Shown in pieces: positions 15,464 through 29,039 of a stretch of DNA of 29,039 nucleotides; position 1 is the stretch's first letter; every line of letters begins with the position of its first letter. Origin of the DNA: a bacterium UBP14_UBA6098 (GTDB lineage Bacteria > UBP14 > UBA6098); the NCBI GenBank assembly GCA_002428525.1, contig DIWU01000017.1:4828-33866 (forward strand). The letters are read 5' to 3'. Below the pieces are notes generated by a model, which was not told the DNA's origin, did no database searches, and saw nothing but the letters and a program-made list of their open reading frames with translations. Position numbers and translations under genes: made by a program.

Positions 15464-16774
15464 AGTCTTGTAGATAATGTCCTCGAGGTTCGGCCTTCCA
15501 ATTATTTGAAGGTCGTAACTGACGCGAACACAGGGTTTGTCTATTTTGATTATCCTCCGTAGATCGATAGGCGTCCCGATGACAACAACCTCGGCGTCCG
15601 AGGCGGCTATCGTATCCTCGAGATCCTTAACCTGCTTAGGGCTGTAACCCATAGCGGGCAGAAGCTCGCCGGTTTCGGGGTATTTCTCGAAGGTCTCTGC
15701 TATAGTGCCGACCGCAAAGGGTCTCGGATCGATCATCTTCGCGGCGCCATAACGCATCGCGGCCATAACACCGGCGCCATATTTCATCCCGCCGTGGGTT
15801 AGGGTCGGGCCGTCCTCGATTACGAGAACGCGCTTTCCCTCGATAAGCTCGGGGTCGTCAACCGTGATCGGGCTTGCGGCCTCGACGATGACTGCGAAGG
15901 GATTGGCCTCCATCGAGTTCTCGCGAACCTCGAGAATTCCCTCGAGATTGGCTGTATCGATCTTATTGATAATGATCATATCGGCCAAGCGCAGGTTGAT
16001 CTCGCTGGGGTAATAAACAAGCTCGTCACCGGGCCTATGCGGATCGACGACCGTGATCCAGAGGTCGGGTTTGTAGAAGGGGATGTCGTTGTTGCCGCCG
16101 TCCCAGATGATGATATCGGCCTCCTTTTCGGCGTGCTTGAGAATCTCGCCGTAATCGACACCGGCATAAACGATATTGCCGCGGTCGATATGCGGTTCGT
16201 ATTCCTCCATCTCCTCGATCGTGCACTTGTGCTTTTTGAGGTCCTCGATTGTCTCGAAGCGTTGCCAGATTTGCTCGGAGAGGTCGCCGTAGGGCATCGG
16301 ATGGCGAATAACCACGACCTTCTTGCCTGCTTCGGTGAGGATCTCCGCAACCCTGCGGGTTGTTTGGGATTTTCCGCAACCGGTTCTTGTCGCGCAAACA
16401 GCGATAACAGGCACTTCGGACTCGATCATAGTCGGCTCCGGGCCGAGAAGCACGAAGCTCTTCGCCCCGCAAGACATAGCCCACGCGCCGGCACCCATGA
16501 CATATTCGTATGGGACATCGGAGTATGAGAAGACGACTTCGTCGGCACCGAATTTATCGATGAGGTCGGGCAACTCATCTTCCGGGAATATGGGAATCCC
16601 TTCTGGGTAAAGCTTACCCGCGAGGACGGGCGGATAGACGCGTCCGTGAATATCCGGAATCTGTGTTGCGGTGAATGCGACGACCTCGTAATCTTTGTTG
16701 TCGCGATAAACGGTGTTAAAATTATGGAAGTCTCTTCCGGCGGCACCCATAATTATAACTTTTCGTCTTGCCAT
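15452..16774 (-). CDS. COG2403-family P-loop protein, cyclic 2,3-diphosphoglycerate synthetase-like
   Basis: A 440-residue protein with an N-terminal Rossmann-like segment (MARRKVIIMGAAGRDFHNFN, then VVAFTATQIPDIHGR) and a central P-loop ATRTGCGKSQTT (128-139). Further segments IIIWDGGNNDIP and MIIINKID resemble Walker B and the G-domain NKxD motif. This is the family named after archaeal cyclic 2,3-diphosphoglycerate synthetase, which closes an intramolecular phosphoanhydride at ATP cost; bacterial members are usually annotated only as predicted GTPases. The start ATG has AAGGAG six bases upstream. The gene is flanked by its own promoter candidate and a terminator, immediately upstream of arcC. 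I make no firm call on the reaction; the family assignment is firm. Confidence 0.85.
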   Translation of the reverse strand: MARRKVIIMGAAGRDFHNFNTVYRDNKDYEVVAFTATQIPDIHGRVYPPVLAGKLYPEGIPIFPEDELPDLIDKFGADEVVFSYSDVPYEYVMGAGAWAMSCGAKSFVLLGPEPTMIESEVPVIAVCATRTGCGKSQTTRRVAEILTEAGKKVVVIRHPMPYGDLSEQIWQRFETIEDLKKHKCTIEEMEEYEPHIDRGNIVYAGVDYGEILKHAEKEADIIIWDGGNNDIPFYKPDLWITVVDPHRPGDELVYYPSEINLRLADMIIINKIDTANLEGILEVRENSMEANPFAVIVEAASPITVDDPELIEGKRVLVIEDGPTLTHGGMKYGAGVMAAMRYGAAKMIDPRPFAVGTIAETFEKYPETGELLPAMGYSPKQVKDLEDTIAASDAEVVVIGTPIDLRRIIKIDKPCVRVSYDLQIIGRPNLEDIIYKTFEL

Positions 16775-16843
16775 TATAACTCCTTAAACTTAAATGATTT
16801 ATGAAAAACAACTTACAGACGTCGCAAAGCACCTTGAAAAAGA

Positions 16844-16871
16844 AAGATAGACAAATAACGTGAGATTTCAA
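16844..16871 (-). promoter_or_regulatory. Candidate promoter of the COG2403-like gene
   Basis: On the minus strand TTGAAA (16866-16871) and TATCTT (16844-16849) are 16 bases apart, in an AT-rich gap of 153 bases between rpsL and the COG2403-like gene. Matches are moderate. Confidence 0.45.
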
Positions 16872-16876
16872 GCTTA

Positions 16877-16904
16877 TTCGGTTTTTTATCAAACAAAAAC
16901 CGAA
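16877..16904 (-). terminator. Hairpin downstream of rpsL, possible terminator
   Basis: TTCGGTTTTT and AAAAACCGAA form a perfect 10-bp stem with an 8-base loop, starting 23 bases after the rpsL stop. There is no T-run after the stem on the minus strand, so intrinsic termination is uncertain, but its place at the end of the ribosomal/RNA polymerase operon is suggestive. Confidence 0.45.
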
Positions 16905-16927
16905 AAGCCGATTCTCTCGGACTTGCG

Positions 16928-17296
16928 CTACTTCTTCTTCGTTCCGTATTTAGAGCGGCTACGTTTGCGGTTGTTGACGCCTGTGGCGTCTAAGGCTCCG
17001 CGAACGACATGGTAGCGGACTCCCGGAAGGTCCTTGACCCTTCCGCCTCTAACCAGAACGATGCTGTGTTCTTGAAGATTGTGTCCCTCGCCGGGAATAT
17101 AGGCCGTCACTTCGATACCGTTTGAAAGGCGAACACGGGCGATCTTGCGAAGCGCAGAGTTCGGCTTTTTAGGTGTCATCGTGTAAACCCTGATACACAC
17201 ACCCCTTCTTTGGGGGCAATCCTTGAGGGCCGGCGATTTGGTCTTCTTTGTGGTTTGAGTCCGTCCCTGTCTGACCAATTGGTTAATTGTTGGCAC
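16928..17296 (-). CDS. rpsL: 30S ribosomal protein S12
   Basis: A 122-residue S12, part of the decoding centre. It begins MPTINQLVRQGR and has the streptomycin-region loops TPKKPNSALRK and GGRVKDLPGVRYH in wild-type form, with Lys at the main resistance position. The Asp in VKDLPG is the usual methylthiolation site in bacteria. The start is GTG at 17296 with AAGGAG six to seven bases upstream. It follows rpoC by 38 bases, as in many bacteria, but rpsG, fusA and tuf do not come next. Confidence 0.98.
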   Translation of the reverse strand: MPTINQLVRQGRTQTTKKTKSPALKDCPQRRGVCIRVYTMTPKKPNSALRKIARVRLSNGIEVTAYIPGEGHNLQEHSIVLVRGGRVKDLPGVRYHVVRGALDATGVNNRKRSRSKYGTKKK

Positions 17297-17334
17297 TTGA
17301 TTCTCCTTCTTTATCTTTCAATATAAAATTCATT

Positions 17335-21936
<4,602 letters not shown>

Positions 21937-22057
21937 CTTTTACTCCCGGGTTATATTAGGGTTTTGGGCTATTCGAGCCGACTATCGTTTCCCGATTCGT
22001 TTCTTGCCGCTTCGCCCATCGCCTCGACTTCTAAATTGACTCAATCTCCGATACAGG

Positions 22058-25831
<3,774 letters not shown>

Positions 25832-25882
25832 GCTTGCTCCGCCTTTTTATTTGTCGTCGATCCTTTTCGACCGGATGAGCAC

Positions 25883-25900
25883 GCCTAAAACACTTTAGGC
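25883..25900 (-). promoter_or_regulatory. Small hairpin in the rpoB leader
   Basis: GCCTAAA-ACAC-TTTAGGC, a perfect 7-bp stem with a 4-base loop, about 50 bases upstream of the rpoB start. No T-run follows. Role unknown; it could influence message processing or attenuation. Confidence 0.4.
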
Positions 25901-25972
25901 TGATGAATCAAAACACTATGTTTAAAAATAGGCAAATCTGCCTCGGTTATTTCATTACCGGGCAGAGAATTG

Positions 25973-25999
25973 GGGGCCGTCCTTTCTCGGGACGGCCCC
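25973..25999 (-). terminator. Strong GC hairpin between rplL and rpoB, likely attenuator
   Basis: GGGGCCGTCC / GGACGGCCCC form a perfect 10-bp stem with a 7-base loop, 15 bases after the rplL stop. Only CAATTCTC follows, so full termination is unlikely. A partial attenuator or processing site between rplL and rpoB is known in E. coli, where it lowers polymerase expression relative to ribosomal proteins; this hairpin has the same position. Confidence 0.65.
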
Positions 26000-26014
26000 G
26001 CGAATTTGAGAGTG

Positions 26015-26431
26015 CTACTTGATAACAACTGTAGCGCCGGCGGCCTCGATAGCTTCCTTGATCTTCTTGGCCTCATCCTCAGGAATATTTTCCTTGATCG
26101 CCGCGGGAAGTGTTCCCTCGACGAAGTCTTTGGCTTCTTTAAGACCGAGGTCGGTGACAGCGCGGATTTCCTTGATGACCTTGATCTTCTGGTCGCCGAT
26201 AGCTGTCAGCATCGGTGTGAAGGAGGTCTTCTCCTCCTCTTCGACGACGGCGGCGGCGGCGACAGGCGCCATAGCCATAGCCATCGGAGCGGCGGCTGAA
26301 ACACCAAACCTCTTTTCGATGGCCTTAACGAGATCGGCAAGCTCAATAACCGTGAGCTTCTCGATACCGTCAAGAATGGTCTTCGCGTTATCGCTAAGCT
26401 TGATCTCGGGGGCGTTGTCTTCTGGGCACAT
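26015..26431 (-). CDS. rplL: 50S ribosomal protein L7/L12
   Basis: A 138-residue stalk protein, slightly longer than the usual 120-130. The N-terminal dimerisation domain (to about residue 45) is followed by an Ala/Met/Pro-rich hinge AAAPMAMAMAPVAAAA and a glutamate run. The C-terminal factor-binding domain includes KIKVIKEIRAVTDLGLKEAKDFVEG. The start ATG has AAGGAG about five bases upstream. It lies 26 bases after rplJ. Confidence 0.98.
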   Translation of the reverse strand: MCPEDNAPEIKLSDNAKTILDGIEKLTVIELADLVKAIEKRFGVSAAAPMAMAMAPVAAAAVVEEEEKTSFTPMLTAIGDQKIKVIKEIRAVTDLGLKEAKDFVEGTLPAAIKENIPEDEAKKIKEAIEAAGATVVIK

Positions 26432-26457
26432 ACTTTCTCCTTAATGTGTATTTTTGA

Positions 26458-26979
26458 TTATGATGCTTGTTTTTGTTCCGCGACTCTATTCAGCGCGATT
26501 GCGAGGCCGCGATACACGCCGGAAAGGCTTACCGCCAAACCGGTGATCGGCGAAGCGATCGCACCGAGGAACATAGCGCGGAGTTGGTCGATACCGGGCA
26601 TAGTCGCAATCTCGTCGAACCGGCTCACATCGTAAAGTCTGTCATCGATGATAACCGCTTTAATTTGAGGCTTTGCGATATCGTCGATGAAGACCTTTAG
26701 AGTCTTTGCGGACGGAACGGGATCGTTCTTCGAGAGGATCAAGCTTGTCGGTCCCTCGAGGACTTGATCGATCGGCGCAAGACCGACCTCAGCACGGGCG
26801 ATTTGTATCAGGCGGTTTTTCGCCACGCGCATAACCGAACCGGATTCTCCGAGTTTTCTGCGTAGTTGGCTAATTTGCGCAACATTAAGACCGGAATGAT
26901 CGGCCACAATTAGAACATTATTATTTTTCAACAGCTCTTTGAGCTCGTTGACTAATTCTATTTTCGCCGGATTGGGCAT
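26458..26979 (-). CDS. rplJ: 50S ribosomal protein L10
   Basis: A 173-residue L10, the base of the ribosomal stalk. The N-terminal rRNA-binding domain includes LIVADHSGLNVAQISQLRRKL and VAKNRLIQIA. The C-terminal helix (about 150-173) anchors L12 dimers. The ATG at 26979 follows rplA by only 19 bases, so the long L10-binding leader known from E. coli and other bacteria is not present in front of it; any such control element would have to lie within rplA. Confidence 0.97.
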   Translation of the reverse strand: MPNPAKIELVNELKELLKNNNVLIVADHSGLNVAQISQLRRKLGESGSVMRVAKNRLIQIARAEVGLAPIDQVLEGPTSLILSKNDPVPSAKTLKVFIDDIAKPQIKAVIIDDRLYDVSRFDEIATMPGIDQLRAMFLGAIASPITGLAVSLSGVYRGLAIALNRVAEQKQAS

Positions 26980-26998
26980 TTCACTTTCCTTTCGGCGG

Positions 26999-27697
26999 TT
27001 ACTTTTGAATTACGCTGGCCAAATCGATTTTGACACCGGGGCCCATAGTCGAGGACAGCGCCATAGCCTTGAAATAGACGCCCTTGACTGTGGCGGGTTT
27101 CGCCTTCTGAAGGACATCGATCAAAGTTGTGCAATTCTCGGCGAGGGCGTTAGTCTCGAAGGAGATCTTGCCAACCATGGCATGAATGATACCTGCCTTG
27201 TCAACCCTGAATTCGATCTTTCCGGCGCGGGCTTCCCGAACCGCTCTCGCGACATCGGGCGTCACAGAGCCGGACTTGGGATTCGGCATAAGCCCACGGG
27301 GACCGAGGACGCGGCCGAGTTTACCCACCTTGCCCATAAGGGCCGGATGAGAGATAGCTACATCGAATTCGAGCCAACCGCCGGCGATCTTCTCGACGAG
27401 GTCGTCGCTACCGACGACATCAGCGCCCGCGGACTTTGCGGCTTCGGCGTCTTCGCCCTCCGCAAAAACAACGATCCTGACCACTTTACCGGTTCCATTC
27501 GGAAGGACGACCGAACCCCTGATCATCTGGTCCGCATGCCGCGGATCGACGCCGAGGTTGACGGATATCTCGACCGATTCGTCAAATTTGGTGTGTTTGC
27601 ATTCTTTTAACAGGGTGAGCGCATCAGCCAAAGCATAACGCTTTGTTCTATCGACCTTTTTCGCGGCCTCGCGGAACAGTTTTCCATGCTTCGCCAT
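26999..27697 (-). CDS. rplA: 50S ribosomal protein L1
   Basis: A 232-residue L1 of normal length. It shows the domain I start KHGKLFREAAKKVD, the domain II motif GRVLGPRGLMPNPKSGSVT, and GKISFETNALAEN. L1 binds 23S rRNA at the E-site side and represses its own operon in many bacteria by binding the rplK leader. It starts three bases after the rplK stop, using GGTGGAGGG within the rplK end as ribosome site. Confidence 0.98.
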   Translation of the reverse strand: MAKHGKLFREAAKKVDRTKRYALADALTLLKECKHTKFDESVEISVNLGVDPRHADQMIRGSVVLPNGTGKVVRIVVFAEGEDAEAAKSAGADVVGSDDLVEKIAGGWLEFDVAISHPALMGKVGKLGRVLGPRGLMPNPKSGSVTPDVARAVREARAGKIEFRVDKAGIIHAMVGKISFETNALAENCTTLIDVLQKAKPATVKGVYFKAMALSSTMGPGVKIDLASVIQK

Positions 27698-27700
27698 CTA

Positions 27701-28129
27701 TCAGCCCTCCACCTTGATGCCCATACTGCGAGCGGTTCCGGCGACTATCTTCATAGCGGCCTCGATATCGTTCGCATTAAGGTCGGGCATTTTGATTTCG
27801 GCGATTTCGCGAAGCTTCGCCTTCGAGATCTCTGCCACTTGGGTTTTGTTCGGGACTCCCGAACCCTTCGCGACCTTGACCGCCTTTTTGAGCATATCGC
27901 TGGCCGGCGCTGTTTTAGTGATAAAAGAATAACTCTTATCGACATAAACAGTGACAATAACCGGAACGATAGTGTCTCCGAGCGAGGAGGTTTGGGCGTT
28001 GAAGTTCTTGCAGAAATCCATGATATTGACTCCCGCTTGACCGAGGGCGGGCCCGACCGGCGGTGCCGGCGTGGCCTTTCCGGCCTGAATCTGGAGCTTC
28101 ACCTTGCCTACAATTTCTTTCTTTGCCAT
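27701..28129 (-). CDS. rplK: 50S ribosomal protein L11
   Basis: A 142-residue L11, the GTPase-associated centre protein. It begins MAKKEIVGKVKLQIQAG and carries PAPPVGPALGQAGVNIMDFC in the N-terminal domain. The C-terminal rRNA-binding domain contains KTAPASDMLKKA and VAGTARSMGIKVEG. I take the ATG at 28129, which gives the family N-terminus and has AAAGGA seven bases upstream; a longer upstream frame has no family support. Confidence 0.98.
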   Translation of the reverse strand: MAKKEIVGKVKLQIQAGKATPAPPVGPALGQAGVNIMDFCKNFNAQTSSLGDTIVPVIVTVYVDKSYSFITKTAPASDMLKKAVKVAKGSGVPNKTQVAEISKAKLREIAEIKMPDLNANDIEAAMKIVAGTARSMGIKVEG

Positions 28130-28148
28130 ACATTTTCCTTTCGTCCTC

Positions 28149-28170
28149 CCACGGTAGAGGCAAACCGTGG
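28149..28170 (-). promoter_or_regulatory. Stem-loop in the rplK leader, possible L1 operator
   Basis: CCACGGT and ACCGTGG pair as a perfect 7-bp stem with an 8-base loop, 20 bases upstream of the rplK start. The position matches that of the L1 autoregulatory site in E. coli, but I cannot match the L1-binding loop motif, so the role is only suggested by location. Confidence 0.4.
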
Positions 28171-28224
28171 TGATCTCGGACATAGTGTTGAAAGAGCGCT
28201 AACTCCGTAAAACGGATTCAAAAA

Positions 28225-28761
28225 CTAACCTTCATCCTCTTTGACTTGAAGGAAATCGACCTCGACAGGCGTGAGCCTGCCGAAGATACTGACCATGACT
28301 TTAATCTTGCCGCGTTCGGGGTTGATTTCGGAGATAGCTCCCGTGAAATCCCTGAACGGCCCGTCGATGACCTTAACCGCATCCCCGATATTGAAGGGGA
28401 TCTCGATCTTGTATTCCGAGGCCTCGATTCCGTCGGCTCGCGCGCGAATTCTGTCTATCTCCTCGACAGGGACGGGAACGGGCTTGCCGCCGGAGGTGAG
28501 GAAATTCGTCACGCCGGGGGTGCTGGTTATCAGGGCTTGCGATTCCTTGGTTATCTCCATATTCACGAGGATATAGCTCGGGAAGAATTTGCGCTGAACA
28601 GTGCGCCTCTTGCCCTGCCTCATCTCGATGACATCCTCGGTGGGGATCAATATCTCGGAGATTTGATCCTGCAAACCCTTCTCGCGAGCGGCGGCCTCGA
28701 GATAGCGCTTGGCCTTCTGCTCATGCCCGGAGAGCGTATGAACGACATACCAGCTGTGCAT
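28225..28761 (-). CDS. nusG: Transcription termination/antitermination factor NusG
   Basis: A 178-residue NusG. The NGN domain begins MHSWYVVHTLSGHEQKAKRYL and includes RKFFPSYILVNM and TPGVTNFL. The C-terminal KOW domain has GDAVKVIDGPFRDFTGAISEI and VSIFGRLTPVEVDF. It binds the RpoC clamp helices and couples transcription to Rho or the ribosome. The start ATG directly abuts the secE stop (TAAATG). Confidence 0.98.
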   Translation of the reverse strand: MHSWYVVHTLSGHEQKAKRYLEAAAREKGLQDQISEILIPTEDVIEMRQGKRRTVQRKFFPSYILVNMEITKESQALITSTPGVTNFLTSGGKPVPVPVEEIDRIRARADGIEASEYKIEIPFNIGDAVKVIDGPFRDFTGAISEINPERGKIKVMVSIFGRLTPVEVDFLQVKEDEG

Positions 28762-28947
28762 TTAACCCATTACCCATTGAATAACGAGGAAGAACAACCT
28801 ATCGACCGCACCGACGAAAACCAGAAGGAGTATACTCGAGACAACAACCGCAACGGTAAGCCCGATAAGCTCATCCTTGCTTGGCCATCTCACCTTCTTG
28901 AATTCTTGGATCGACTCACCAACAAAAGTCTTCAGTTTTTCGAACAT
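28762..28947 (-). CDS. secE: Preprotein translocase subunit SecE
   Basis: A 61-residue SecE of the short single-membrane-span type. The amphipathic helix FVGESIQEFKKVRWPSKDEL (family hallmark KVxWP) is followed by one transmembrane segment at about 28-56. It clamps SecY in the inner-membrane channel. The ATG at 28947 has GGGA eight to nine bases upstream. It lies 67 bases after the tRNA-Trp 3' end, the common bacterial arrangement. Confidence 0.96.
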   Translation of the reverse strand: MFEKLKTFVGESIQEFKKVRWPSKDELIGLTVAVVVSSILLLVFVGAVDRLFFLVIQWVMG

Positions 28948-28982
28948 CTGTCAAATCCCGCATTAAACGGTTAAAATCCAAT

Positions 28983-29005
28983 GCGGGGATCGTTTCAATC
29001 CCCGC
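28983..29005 (-). terminator. Hairpin between tRNA-Trp and secE
   Basis: GCGGGGAT and ATCCCCGC form a perfect 8-bp stem with a 7-base loop nine bases after the mature tRNA end. The following ATTGGATTTTAA has only a weak T-run, so partial termination or a processing signal is more likely than a full stop. Confidence 0.5.
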
Positions 29006-29014
29006 TAAATCTAT

Positions 29015-29039
29015 CAGGCCCGGAGGGACTTGAACCCCC
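29015..29039 (-). tRNA. tRNA-Trp, 3' part only (cut by window edge)
   Basis: Visible are the T-arm GGGGG-TTCAAGT-CCCTC, the 3' acceptor strand CGGGCCT and discriminator G73. A first base A pairing with U72 together with G73 is typical of tRNA-Trp, and tRNA-Trp usually precedes secE. CCA is not encoded. The anticodon is beyond the window, so identity is inferred. Confidence 0.75.

Noticed and set aside
16877..16904. Regulatory operator for a DNA-binding protein
   Set aside because: The palindrome is better explained as a 3'-end hairpin of the rpsL transcript; nothing points to a specific regulator.

Overview
The window reads as a chromosomal segment of an uncultured, probably anaerobic bacterium of the FCB (Fibrobacteres-Chlorobi-Bacteroidetes and relatives) type. 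Clues from sequence are the RpoC trigger-loop insertion (KPQKRLTGQEIIE) resembling Bacteroidetes-type enzymes, a Bacteroidetes-type alternative GlmU, and a ferredoxin-linked 2-oxoacid oxidoreductase. The phylum-level placement is inference; I cannot name a genus. Every intact protein gene and every tRNA lies on the minus strand, so transcription runs from high to low coordinates. The only plus-strand coding trace is a wrecked transposase.

Right part (29039 down to 16928): a partial tRNA-Trp, then secE-nusG-rplK-rplA-rplJ-rplL-rpoB-rpoC-rpsL, the classic transcription/translation superoperon. Hairpins sit before secE, before rplK and between rplL and rpoB. rpoB, rpoC and rpsL start with GTG. 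The cluster stops after rpsL: rpsG, fusA and tuf do not follow.

Middle part (16774 down to 6769): a COG2403 / cyclic 2,3-diphosphoglycerate synthetase-like P-loop protein, a strong terminator whose upstream arm carries a perfect TATAAT, and then a tightly packed set arcC-cca-sucC-sucD-korD-korA-korB-korC-alternative glmU. Carbamate kinase and succinyl-CoA synthetase both make ATP (or GTP) by substrate-level phosphorylation, and KorDABC feeds succinyl-CoA while reducing ferredoxin. The set looks like an energy-conserving module for amino-acid fermentation, with a tRNA-repair gene and a cell-envelope precursor gene riding along.

Left part (6759 down to 2081): two consensus sigma70-type promoters, one before tRNA-Gly(GCC)-tRNA-Cys(GCA) and one before tRNA-Val(GAC)-thrS-infC-rpmI-rplT-pheS. 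pheT does not follow pheS. In its place is a roughly 0.5-kb decayed, internally deleted IS481-type element with matching 10-bp ends. trxB follows, encoding a thioredoxin reductase that lacks the usual NADPH signature. The first 380 bases are a cluster of REP-like palindromic repeats, including 35-bp tandem units whose hairpin stems change in a compensatory way.

I see no CRISPR array, phage or defence system. Most of the window is core housekeeping. The points most worth following are the COG2403-arcC pairing, the promoter/terminator overlap, active-site substitutions in Cca, PheS and RpoC, the TrxB cofactor change, and the loss of several standard ribosomal-protein control leaders.
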